Positions 16,178 through 24,621 of a DNA stretch of 64,000 bases are shown here, one piece after another. The stretch covers positions 1 to 64,000 of the forward strand of contig CAZNJE010000023.1 of the NCBI GenBank assembly GCA_964573295.1, given 5' to 3'. This DNA is from CAYQJL01 sp964573295. GTDB lineage: Bacteria; Eisenbacteria; RBG-16-71-46; CAIMUX01; WJJG01. The first letter of the stretch is position 1. Each line of letters opens with the position of its first letter. Both the position numbers and the translations under genes were made by a program. The notes under the pieces are model-generated. The model was given only the letters and a program-made list of their open reading frames with translations, did no database searches and was not told the origin of the DNA.

Positions 16178-18874
16178 GTGCGGAGCGTGATCATAGCAGC
16201 ACTCACATGCTGCCTGTCGATGGGCCTGTCCCTGGGACATCCCGCACGGGCGCTGATCCAGCGTGAAGATCTGCCCTGGACTTTCCATACCCTCCATCAT
16301 TGCATGATCCCCATGAGCCAACCAGGGACTTCCTGGACATCGTTCGATTGGAATGAAGACGGCTCCCACGAACTCGCCGTCTTCCGGGACCAGGGCCACA
16401 CCTTGCAACTTCTGTCGTTCGACGAACAGATGTGGAATACCCGCCGCCACATCAACCTGCTTGGCTTGGCTGCGCGTCACAACTGGAGCGCTGTAGCTCC
16501 CTGTGGCGACTTGAACGAAGACCGGCGGATGGAACTCGCGATCACACGCGTGGAAGGGGATTCGCTTTGGATTGACATCCATGGGGACGGTTCGGTACGC
16601 GGCACCACTCCAATCGTGACCGAGGACTCCTGGAGCAATGGCTGGTACGACGCCCGCTTGACACCTCTGGGCATGCTTCACGACCCCGAAGACGATGAGG
16701 CCTTGCTCATCGCGCTCTCGAACGTCGGCCACGATACCGGACCACGGGGCGTGTTCGCCTATTCCCTCGAAACCGGCGAGGAAGCGTGGCGATACGAGAC
16801 CGGCCCCGGCCCTTATACGAATTCCGCCCAACTGGTCGATCTCGATGGCGATGGCCGTTCAGAGGTTCTTTTCACGATGCCGGCCTCGGCAAACGGTCGC
16901 CGCGCCGGGGCAACGGACGATCACCACGCCTATGTCATGGCCCTACGTGGCAATGGTGAACTGCTGTGGCTTCGTGAGCTGGGAAGGACTTTCAGCTATC
17001 CGAGCTGGTGTGAGGTGCTGCGTCCGGCTTCGGACTTGGCCGTGGTGATCACGTGCACGGATAGTCGCTATGCTGAGCACTTCCAAAGGGAAGCAGGCGA
17101 CGGGGGCAACGGAGAAGAGGGCGATGGAGAAGAGGGCAATGGAGAAGAAGACGACGACGTCTATGACGAGAACGAAGACCTCCTTCTAGCGACTCAGGAT
17201 TCCATCCATGTGTGGCACGCCGCGACCGGGGCGAGAATCCAGGCGATTGCGTCACGGGAATCACTTGCCGGACTTTACAAGCTCGATGATCGCCGCATCG
17301 CCGTAGGTACGATTGCCGGGACATTGTCGCTTTACCCCGTAGCGCGTGACGGCCGGCTCGAGGCGCCCAAGGTTCGAGTCCACACCAAACCAGTTGTATC
17401 GCTGAGAGATGCGGCTGACCTCGACGGAGATGGTGAACCGGAACTCATCGGCATCACCCGTGATTTCAACATGCACCTGAGTATCATGAGTTCCCGGTTT
17501 GAACTTATGGCCGACATGGAGTTGCCGTCTGAAATCAGATCCTTTGCGATGGCCCCCTTTCCTCGCGCAGGCAGATCGAGTCTGCTACTGCTGAACCTCA
17601 ATGACCACTTGTTCACCCTCGAACTGCTTCGAAATGCCAAGCCGGGCACACCCGCCATCGTGGCTGACACACCTTCCCCCTCCGCGACAACAGCAGGTGA
17701 CAGCGCTGGCCCGGGCAGCAGTGGTCCCGTATCGGATCAACCTGCGCAGGTCGCCTCGTCCCCCTGGTCCTACCTTGGTCCGGTGGCAGCGGGATTGGTG
17801 GCTGTGGTGCTTATTCTTGCTGGCCGAGCTCGTCACAAGACGTCTCCAACCCTACGACACGACGGCTCAGCCAATTCGCCAACACCACCGGAGGCGCACC
17901 AGGCCGTGGACCCGTCTTCTTCGGATGATACTGCCCATCTGGTACCAACGGGCGATCTGAGACGATTGCGGGTGTCGCTCTTGATGGCCACGGAGATCGG
18001 AAATCATGGCCATCTTTCCGTCACCCGCGTGATCCGTAGGTTTGTTTGGCTCTTGGAAGCCGTGTCTCAGCAAGAATCGCCTGCGGGGGACTCTTTGAAG
18101 CGGTTGCGCGAGACTGCGCGGGACTTCGTCGATATCACCAGTCCGCAGATCGAACAGATCCTTGGTCTTGGAGGAGGGCTACGGATCGAGCGGCCCATCA
18201 TCGCTGATGTGGAATGCCAACGGAGAGCCTTGGAGGCAAGAATCGGCCGGCTCGAGTCCGATGGATGGACGCCAGGCGCTATCCAGACGGCTGTGGAGCC
18301 CGCCCGTGAGGCGGCCGACCGCATCGAGGCCGGGCTCAAACGAATCCGCTTGCGGGCGCGGCATACGGTCACGCAACCCTTGATGCGCGAGATCGACAGC
18401 GCGGTAGCGTCCACGATCGAGCGCTGCGGAGACGATGCTCCGCGGATATCACTGGAGTTCGCTCCGCCGGCACGCACGTGCTATGTGCGTGCCGCGCGTG
18501 GTGACCTCGCCGTCATCATGGAGAACCTCCTCACCAATGCGGTGAGGGCACTGCGGGGACAGCCCGATCCGATGATCTGCGTCAAGGGCTGGGTGGACGA
18601 ACGCTTCGCCATAATCCAGGTGATCGACAACGGAATCGGGATCATTCCAGAGCAGCATGATGCGATTTTCCAAGCAGGGATCTCCTCCCGCGCTAATGGC
18701 GGCACCGGGCTGTTCGCCTCACGGCGCCTTCTGGACGATTTGGGGGGCAGCATCCGGGTCAAGTCGAGCCAGGCAGGCGTGGGGACAACCATGGAACTGC
18801 GACTGATCCGTGAAGACACCATTGCGGATGGTGTCGGCGACCCTGCGGCCGAACGCGTGATGGAGAGAGTGTAG
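16178..18874 (+). CDS. Hybrid sensor: periplasmic FG-GAP-like propeller joined to a histidine kinase domain
   Basis: An 898-aa protein starting at a GTG (GGAG 8 nt upstream). A signal sequence is followed by ~550 periplasmic residues with integrin/FG-GAP-like calcium-loop motifs (DWNEDGSHELAV, DLNEDRRMELAI, DLDGDGRSEVLF, DLDGDGEPELIG), suggesting a beta-propeller sensor. One transmembrane helix (YLGPVAAGLVAVVLILAG) leads to a cytoplasmic part ending in a HATPase domain: N-box MENLLTNAVRAL, G1 DNGIGI, G2 GGTGLFASRRLLDDLGG. I cannot identify a standard HisKA box; the His near HGHLSVTRVIRRF is a candidate. A 15-bp repeat encodes a Gly/Asn/Glu-rich loop in the sensor. The stop overlaps the start of the NtrC-type regulator by one base, implying a two-component pair. 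The ligand is unknown. Confidence 0.9.
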   Translation: MRSVIIAALTCCLSMGLSLGHPARALIQREDLPWTFHTLHHCMIPMSQPGTSWTSFDWNEDGSHELAVFRDQGHTLQLLSFDEQMWNTRRHINLLGLAARHNWSAVAPCGDLNEDRRMELAITRVEGDSLWIDIHGDGSVRGTTPIVTEDSWSNGWYDARLTPLGMLHDPEDDEALLIALSNVGHDTGPRGVFAYSLETGEEAWRYETGPGPYTNSAQLVDLDGDGRSEVLFTMPASANGRRAGATDDHHAYVMALRGNGELLWLRELGRTFSYPSWCEVLRPASDLAVVITCTDSRYAEHFQREAGDGGNGEEGDGEEGNGEEDDDVYDENEDLLLATQDSIHVWHAATGARIQAIASRESLAGLYKLDDRRIAVGTIAGTLSLYPVARDGRLEAPKVRVHTKPVVSLRDAADLDGDGEPELIGITRDFNMHLSIMSSRFELMADMELPSEIRSFAMAPFPRAGRSSLLLLNLNDHLFTLELLRNAKPGTPAIVADTPSPSATTAGDSAGPGSSGPVSDQPAQVASSPWSYLGPVAAGLVAVVLILAGRARHKTSPTLRHDGSANSPTPPEAHQAVDPSSSDDTAHLVPTGDLRRLRVSLLMATEIGNHGHLSVTRVIRRFVWLLEAVSQQESPAGDSLKRLRETARDFVDITSPQIEQILGLGGGLRIERPIIADVECQRRALEARIGRLESDGWTPGAIQTAVEPAREAADRIEAGLKRIRLRARHTVTQPLMREIDSAVASTIERCGDDAPRISLEFAPPARTCYVRAARGDLAVIMENLLTNAVRALRGQPDPMICVKGWVDERFAIIQVIDNGIGIIPEQHDAIFQAGISSRANGGTGLFASRRLLDDLGGSIRVKSSQAGVGTTMELRLIREDTIADGVGDPAAERVMERV
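17105..17149. repeat. 15-bp in-frame repeat in the kinase sensor domain
   Basis: Three units GGCAACGGAGAAGAG (two variants) start at 17105, 17120 and 17135. They encode an acidic Gly-Asn/Asp-Gly-Glu-Glu loop followed by an Asp run. Confidence 0.85.
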
Positions 18875-20289
18875 TGTCTCAGATGGCCCCACCCGTTCAG
18901 CGTGAGGACGACCGTCCGAAGGTTCTGCTCATCGATGACGATCGTAGCTTCTGTTCCGATTTGTCGGTTCTCCTGGAACGACGCGTAGATATTGTGTGCA
19001 CGCACACTGTCCCCGATGGACTCGACCTGCTCGAGACCGAGAACCCATTTGCCGTCTTGCTGGATATTGACCTGGGGAAAGGGACCGACGGCCTCGATGG
19101 TTTGCTCGAGATCCGCCGCCAACCCAACGCGCCACCGGTGATCATGCTCACCGGCGACACCCGTATCCAAACGGTTGTCGAAGCCATGCAGCTCGGCGCC
19201 TATCATTATGTGGCCAAGCCTCCCAATGTCGAGGAGCTCGTTCATCTGATTGCACGGGCTGTAAGTGAGTGGCGATTGCGCCAGCGCGTAGCCTCACTCG
19301 AGCGAGACATCGACAAGCTTCGCGGTAGCATTGTTGCCGCCGACCCCGCCTCTCGAAGGCTGCTCGAGCAAGTCGCTCGAGTGGCCCCCACCGGAGCGAG
19401 TGTCTTCATTACAGGGGAGTCGGGGACCGGCAAGGAACTGATCGCGAGGCGAATCCACGAGCTGAGCCGGCGCAAGGACGGACCTTTCGTGGTCGTCAAC
19501 TGCCCGGCTATCCCGAAGGATCTGATCGAGAGCGAGATCTTCGGCCATGAGATTGGCGCCTTCACCGATGCCAAGCGGCGCAAACTGGGCGCCTTCGAGC
19601 TCGCCCACGGAGGCACATTGTTCCTCGATGAGCTCGGCGACAGTCCTCCCGCGTTGCAAGCCAAGATCCTGCGAGCTCTCGAGTCGGGCGCGATCCAGCG
19701 CGTCGGCGGAGAGCAGCCGATCCAGATCGATGTGCGCCTGCTCTCGGCCACGAATCGAGACATTGCCCTGCAGCTCGAGACCGGACAGATGCGCGAAGAT
19801 CTCTATTATCGACTGAATGTATACCCCTTGCACGTCCCGCCCCTGCGCGATCGGCCAGGAGACATTCTCCTGATCGCCTACCATTACTTGCGAATCCTCG
19901 CCGAGCAAAATGGGAAGGCGATTCGAGAGATCTCTCCGGCCGCAGAGAAGCTGCTGCTGGAACACACCTGGACAGGCAATATTCGCCAGTTGCGCAATGT
20001 CATCGAGCGGGCCGTCATCGACTGCAACGGCGAGGTCATCGATCTCCCGGATCTCATGCTCGGTCGTTCTCCATCCCAGCCCTCTACGCTGCCCTACGAC
20101 GAGGCCAAGGCGCGCATCATGCTGGGTTTCAAGCGTGATTACATCATTGCCCGGCTTCGCGAATGCGGCGGCAACGTGAGTCAGGCTGCCGAGCGCAGCG
20201 CCCTCAAGCGTCAGAGCTTCCAACGCATGATGCAGGAGTGCGGCGTGAATCCGGAGCCCTTCCGGGTCGAGGGCAGGACGTCATCGTAG
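18874..20289 (+). CDS. Sigma-54-dependent NtrC-type response regulator
   Basis: A 471-aa regulator with the usual three parts. The receiver has DDD acidic residues (VLLIDDDRSF), the phosphoacceptor in LLDIDLG, Thr in MLTGD and Lys in VAKPP. The AAA+ domain has Walker A GESGTGKE, Walker B GGTLFLDELGD, the SATNRD sensor and the RxDLYYRLNV arginine-finger region. A Fis-type helix-turn-helix (GGNVSQAAERSALKRQSFQRMM) ends the protein. The sigma-54-contacting loop reads GAFTDA instead of GAFTGA. It starts at a GTG that overlaps the kinase stop, so the two are translationally coupled. The next gene also looks like a receiver, suggesting a multi-component circuit. Confidence 0.96.
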   Translation: MSQMAPPVQREDDRPKVLLIDDDRSFCSDLSVLLERRVDIVCTHTVPDGLDLLETENPFAVLLDIDLGKGTDGLDGLLEIRRQPNAPPVIMLTGDTRIQTVVEAMQLGAYHYVAKPPNVEELVHLIARAVSEWRLRQRVASLERDIDKLRGSIVAADPASRRLLEQVARVAPTGASVFITGESGTGKELIARRIHELSRRKDGPFVVVNCPAIPKDLIESEIFGHEIGAFTDAKRRKLGAFELAHGGTLFLDELGDSPPALQAKILRALESGAIQRVGGEQPIQIDVRLLSATNRDIALQLETGQMREDLYYRLNVYPLHVPPLRDRPGDILLIAYHYLRILAEQNGKAIREISPAAEKLLLEHTWTGNIRQLRNVIERAVIDCNGEVIDLPDLMLGRSPSQPSTLPYDEAKARIMLGFKRDYIIARLRECGGNVSQAAERSALKRQSFQRMMQECGVNPEPFRVEGRTSS

Positions 20290-20827
20290 GTACGTCATCG
20301 TAGGCGCCTTCGCGCGCCGCCACATGGGAGTGGCAGTGCGATCCTCAGCGCCCACAAGCGATAGCACACGACTCGTTGCCGCAACCGCCACACGAACATG
20401 GCACCTCCTCAAGCCTCGGTTCTGTCGCGGTCATCACCCGCCCAACCCTGAGATTGCTTCCACATCCGCTAAACCCTATTTCCAAGAGCAGTTCAGAGGT
20501 CAACCCTTCACTCGGACTCGAGCAGGTCATCCTCAGGGAAGATGGCACGCGATGTCACGCGATGGCACGCCCCCTGTAACTCTCCTTGGCAGCCCGCCCT
20601 GCCGCCCCTTGTTCAATCACGGGGCGTGAAGAGCATCCCGCGGGGTATGGCCACCCATCCCATGGCCACCCGTCCTTGGCGCGCTGGGTGGATCGGTGAG
20701 TGTGCGCGGCCACCGTTCAAACGCACGCGATCTGTGAGTTCCAGGAGAAATCCCAGTACCCGCGATCGTCCAACAATCGAACGTGAGCACACCTCACCAG
20801 AGAGTGAAGAGCAAGGAAGGAGAGCTC
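20290..20827. other. Intergenic region with short direct repeats
   Basis: A 538-bp stretch between the NtrC-type regulator and the degenerate receiver gene. Visible are small direct duplications: TACGTCATCGTAGG-type units near 20278-20306, CACGCGATG units near 20540-20570 and CCATGGCCACCC units near 20648-20670. Reading frames crossing it have no family resemblance, and I see no convincing promoter. Confidence 0.4.
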
Positions 20828-21394
20828 ATGCAGCCAAGAGATCGAATCTTGATTATGGAAAGCGATGCGGAGTTCGCCCAAGACATGGCGGCCTTCTTAC
20901 ACGATGGGTTCGGTGTCGATATGGTCGATTCTCCTCCCGGCGCGCCGATTTCTTCCCACGCGCGTCACCCACCAGAGCACACCGCCTTCGTAGTGGCCGT
21001 CGACCTCTTTCCGATGTTCGTGGAGATGCTCAAGTGCCAGGCAGGCGGCCCGTCCGGACTGCTGGCCAGACGGCCTGATATTGAGGACCTCGTCGGGGTC
21101 CTGGGCCGGACAGTCGTCCTGGGTTCGGATGCGACCTTCATCCGGGCGACTCTGCGGAAGCATTTCCCTACGTGCCATTCTTCATTCGCTCTTGCTCTGC
21201 CCGTGTGCACCGATCGCTATCCAGCACCCAGCGCCCTCCACCAAATCATCGGTCACCTTCGGCACCCGGACCCCACATCCGATGCGTTGCATCGTGGGCA
21301 ATCACAGGCGGTTCAATCCAAGCAACCTGTTCCGAGATCGTCGGCAGAATGTTCAACTGATACTCACCAACCGGGGGTGGACTGGATTTCTTAG
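20828..21394 (+). CDS. Degenerate receiver-domain protein
   Basis: A 188-aa protein, ATG at 20828, with AAGGAAGGAG upstream. The N-terminus (RDRILIMESDAEFAQDMAAFL, then GFGVDMV) imitates the first strand and helix of a response-regulator receiver. An Asp in FVVAVDLF sits where the phosphoacceptor strand would be. The conserved Thr/Ser and Lys of a true receiver are not evident, and the C-terminal ~70 residues look unstructured. It follows the NtrC-type regulator in the same orientation, so an accessory or pseudo-receiver role in that circuit is possible. Family assignment is tentative. Confidence 0.6.
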   Translation: MQPRDRILIMESDAEFAQDMAAFLHDGFGVDMVDSPPGAPISSHARHPPEHTAFVVAVDLFPMFVEMLKCQAGGPSGLLARRPDIEDLVGVLGRTVVLGSDATFIRATLRKHFPTCHSSFALALPVCTDRYPAPSALHQIIGHLRHPDPTSDALHRGQSQAVQSKQPVPRSSAECSTDTHQPGVDWIS

Positions 21395-21453
21395 CTTCGG
21401 CGAGGCCTCGACTGAACGTCGGCCGCGCTCCCCCGGAGGAACTGGAGGTACCT

Positions 21454-22509
21454 TTGGTAGTCCGACAGACTCTCCACGCAATCCTAGTCTCGGCGTTGGC
21501 TCTTGCACTGGTGGGTTGCTCCTCGACCAGGCTCTTGACCGTCCGTCATCCCTCAATCTATATGGAAAAGGGAAGACCCGCTTGGACATATGATGAAAAC
21601 CGCATCCAGGAAGATCTCATCGGCGAAGCGAGTCTCCCGCCAGAGTTGCAGCATCCGAACGATTACAACTTCTTTCTTGGAGTGCAGACAATCCCAGTTG
21701 ACTCGGAGGAAAGCGCACGCATTGGGGCGCAGCTCGGGGTACTCACGCAGTTCAAGGCTTTCCTGCGTTCAAGCGGCCGTGCGGTACTCGAGAATCGAAT
21801 TGGTGCCGGCCTCGGTCAGGACGAAGCGAGAGCGTTCGAAACCCGAATGAACGCTGTCGCCGATGCGGAAGCGCGGCAGCTGAAGGTGGTTCGCTGGTAC
21901 TTGGAGGAAGAGCGTAACGAACGCTCATCAGGCCATGCCACAAGCCGATGGAAGGCCTGGTGTCTGGCCGCATTCTCGAAGGCCCGCTGTGATCAGATCT
22001 ATGAGAACATGGTCACGGCGTCCGCTTCGCAACGATCAGAAGCGGGGCCGGTCAACGAACGCCCCACGCCGGCATCGCCTACCGACGGGCTTGTCCCGTC
22101 TCAGTCGGAATTCAACAGCGGGACAATGACGCTTCGTAGCACAGATTTCCAGAAGCTCCTTGACATGGTCACCGAGCGCCCACAAGAAACCTACTCTCTG
22201 GAGAGAGCCCGCATCCAAGAACTGGAGCAGGTTCTCTCTCTCTACCCGAATGGGCCCGGCATCAGCTTCAAGAATGACTTCAAGCAAACGACCCGGGGCG
22301 TGCTGGCAGGAATCGGAGCGGGTCTGCTCGCCGGTATTCTGGCCTTTGATCCGGAGACCGCGGACCCGTCCATCTCCATGGCCGCCGGATTCGCCGTTGG
22401 AGTTCCGGTCGGTTTCCTGGTCGGATTCCTTGTCGAGAGCGCGGGTATCGAAAGCGCCGAGAGGGAACTGGGGCAATTGCGGTTGCGGGTTCAGTCAACA
22501 TCTCCCTGA
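21454..22509 (+). CDS. Lipoprotein with C-terminal glycine-zipper segment
   Basis: A 351-aa lipoprotein starting at TTG (GGAGG 6 nt upstream). The signal peptide ends in LALALVGC (lipobox LVGC) followed by SSTRLLTV. The middle is mostly helical and charged. Near the C-terminus two glycine-rich hydrophobic stretches (VLAGIGAGLLAGILAF and AAGFAVGVPVGFLVGFLV) resemble glycine-zipper membrane segments, followed by a short helix. I do not recognise a named family; the YNFFLGVQTIP and KVVRWYLEE regions recall LPP20-like envelope lipoproteins only weakly. It lies 59 bp after the receiver-like gene and may belong to the same operon. Confidence 0.7.
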   Translation: MVVRQTLHAILVSALALALVGCSSTRLLTVRHPSIYMEKGRPAWTYDENRIQEDLIGEASLPPELQHPNDYNFFLGVQTIPVDSEESARIGAQLGVLTQFKAFLRSSGRAVLENRIGAGLGQDEARAFETRMNAVADAEARQLKVVRWYLEEERNERSSGHATSRWKAWCLAAFSKARCDQIYENMVTASASQRSEAGPVNERPTPASPTDGLVPSQSEFNSGTMTLRSTDFQKLLDMVTERPQETYSLERARIQELEQVLSLYPNGPGISFKNDFKQTTRGVLAGIGAGLLAGILAFDPETADPSISMAAGFAVGVPVGFLVGFLVESAGIESAERELGQLRLRVQSTSP

Positions 22510-22520
22510 AATCGACTCCG

Positions 22521-22600
22521 GGACGGCCTTCGTGAACCGTCTGGGCTGGGAGCCAGGGACGGCCTTCGTGAACCGTCTGGGCTGGAAGCCAGGCACGGCC
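22521..22600. repeat. 36-bp tandem repeat at a convergent gene junction
   Basis: Units with the core GGACGGCCTTCGTGAACCG start at 22521 and 22557, with a partial third near 22593, between the lipoprotein stop and the end of the VCBS gene. It could act as a bidirectional 3' boundary, but I see no classical terminator. Confidence 0.8.
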
Positions 22601-24483
22601 TACCTGCCGCTCAGCACGACTCGCTCCCGAATGGTCAGCCCGCCGGAGCTTAGCCGGACAAAGTAGGCGCCGCGGGCGAGGTCGGACACATCGATCTCGA
22701 TCGATCCCATTCCTGGTCCGTCACCGATGGGAATCGGGTGATGATGGTGCGTTTCGCGAACGAGACGGCCCTGGGCATCGAACAGAGAAAGCGAAATCGG
22801 CGTTTCGGTGGATCCCCTTCCGCTCCTCGCGCTGGGGTCCGTCCGGAACCGAAGGCGCAGCTTACTCGTTGCGGGATTGCCAAGGACCCCGAGGGACAGC
22901 CCTTCCGCGGCCCTGTCCCAGCCCGCTCCGTCGATACCCGAAAAACCCTGTACCATCACGGTTTCCTCGGCAGCAAAGGGTGAGGCACAGAATCCGGTGT
23001 CGATCGTCTGCACACTCCAGTAGTAGGTACCAGGCTCGAGACCGGTGAGTGTCCAGTTGAGATTGCCTCCGACATTGCCCGGCTCCACGATCTGGCGCGC
23101 AAGGAGTTCACTTACAAACATGGGCGTCTGGATCTCGCAGCCTCCTGGCGTCTTGCCCACACGCACGCTATAGGTCAGCCCGCAGGCAGGGGTCTCCGGG
23201 TCGACTCCCGGGTTCCAGTGCAGCTCAATGGAATCCTCGCCCCCTAATGCGAGCAGCTCGCTCGGGGAACTCGGGCGCTCATTGGGCGGGAAGCCACCGT
23301 CGTTCCGGTAGAGTTTGATCAGCGGTGGCCACGTCTCAAGCGTCCAAACCGCAAAATCGAGATCGCCGTCACCGTCGGCATCGGCCCAGTAGACATCGGA
23401 GTCCTCAGACGTCTGGAGACCCTGCTCGCCGATATCCACGAACACTCCGTTCCCCTCGTTTCGGTAGACGGCCAGAATCGGCGCATGCATGTTCAGCCAG
23501 CCTGAGACAACGATGTCCAGGTCTCCATCGTTGTCGTAATCGCCCCACTTTGCCCCTCCCCAGGCGGCATCGATGATCCCGGCCTCGATGTCGACAAAGA
23601 TATTGCCCCCATCGTTGCGGTAGATCCGAGTGGCCGACTCACCGTTGTACTCGTCCCAGGTGCCCGTCAGGAGGATGTCCAAATCTCCATCGTTGTCGTA
23701 ATCGCCCCACTCGGCCGAGCCGTAGGCCAGATCCAGCAGGCCGGGATCGAAGGTGGTGAACGTGTCGTCACCTTCGTTGCGGCAGATGCAAGTGATGTTG
23801 TTCAATGCCGGGCGTCGGCCACTCAACAGAATGTCCAGATCTCCATCAGCATCGTAATCGCCCCAGTCGACCGATGATGAGCGAACACCGGGCAGACCCG
23901 CCTCGATTCGTGTAAACGCATCGCCCCCGTCGTTACGATAGATAGCCGTCATGGGATCGAGGGAGGGCCCCCAGCCGGTGAGTAGTACATCCAGATCCCC
24001 GTCGTTATCGTAGTCGCCCCAGGCCGCATCACCGGTCATCGTAGGATCAAGGCCTGGATTGATGAGCGTGAAGGTGCCATATCCTTCGTTCCGGTGAATG
24101 AGCGTGATATACCCGCCTCCCTGCGCCTGCCCGGACATCAGTATGTCGATGTCGCCGTCATTGTCGTAGTCGCCCCATTCGGCTGCACCGATCACACCGA
24201 AGAGAGTGGGACCGGCGTCGGAGAAGGCACAGCCGCCTTCATTGCGGTAGATCTTCGCCGTGATGACCCAAGGATCGGTCTCGGCAGTACTCAGCAGGTC
24301 CAGGTCACCGTCGTTGTCGTAGTCGCCCCAGGCGAGGGTGGCGGACACCCCCGTGGGCCCGTCGAAACCGGCATCGGCGAACACGTTGGCTTCGGCGACA
24401 CCGGAGGAAGTACCGAACGAGCCCAACGCCAGAAGCGTCATGAGACCGGCGACGACCCGCGATGCGAAGATATGGATTGTCAA
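22600..24483 (-). CDS. Exported VCBS/FG-GAP repeat protein with FN3 and sorting tail
   Basis: A 627-aa secreted beta-propeller. The preferred start is a TTG at 24483 with GGGGAGG 5 nt upstream; an ATG at 24510 lacks a ribosome-binding site but would add MKRRQGEDA to the signal peptide. After the signal (cleavage near VAEAN), about eight repeats share WGDYDNDGDLDILL(T/S)G ... IYRN(D/E)GG ... F, each with a calcium-binding DxDxDG loop. A fibronectin-like segment (SIELHWNPGVDPE, YYWSVQTID) and a T9SS-like C-terminal tail (LSLFDAQGRLVRE, ARGAYFVRLSSGG) complete it. A His run interrupts the tail. Probably surface-displayed; ligand unknown. Confidence 0.9.
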   Translation of the reverse strand: MTIHIFASRVVAGLMTLLALGSFGTSSGVAEANVFADAGFDGPTGVSATLAWGDYDNDGDLDLLSTAETDPWVITAKIYRNEGGCAFSDAGPTLFGVIGAAEWGDYDNDGDIDILMSGQAQGGGYITLIHRNEGYGTFTLINPGLDPTMTGDAAWGDYDNDGDLDVLLTGWGPSLDPMTAIYRNDGGDAFTRIEAGLPGVRSSSVDWGDYDADGDLDILLSGRRPALNNITCICRNEGDDTFTTFDPGLLDLAYGSAEWGDYDNDGDLDILLTGTWDEYNGESATRIYRNDGGNIFVDIEAGIIDAAWGGAKWGDYDNDGDLDIVVSGWLNMHAPILAVYRNEGNGVFVDIGEQGLQTSEDSDVYWADADGDGDLDFAVWTLETWPPLIKLYRNDGGFPPNERPSSPSELLALGGEDSIELHWNPGVDPETPACGLTYSVRVGKTPGGCEIQTPMFVSELLARQIVEPGNVGGNLNWTLTGLEPGTYYWSVQTIDTGFCASPFAAEETVMVQGFSGIDGAGWDRAAEGLSLGVLGNPATSKLRLRFRTDPSARSGRGSTETPISLSLFDAQGRLVRETHHHHPIPIGDGPGMGSIEIDVSDLARGAYFVRLSSGGLTIRERVVLSGR

Positions 24484-24621
24484 GGCATCCTCCCCTTGGC
24501 GGCGTTTCATTGAGAGTATTGTATCATGGAACAGCCACACGCTGCGCAAACAAGATGCAGAGAACCGGATGTACATCGTGAGCCGATGGAGCTCCGTGCC
24601 TGCAGCGGGAGAATATGCTGA

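Noticed and set aside
17365..17390. tRNA-like GGTTCGAGTCC box
   Set aside because: It lies inside the kinase coding sequence and has no matching acceptor or anticodon arms.
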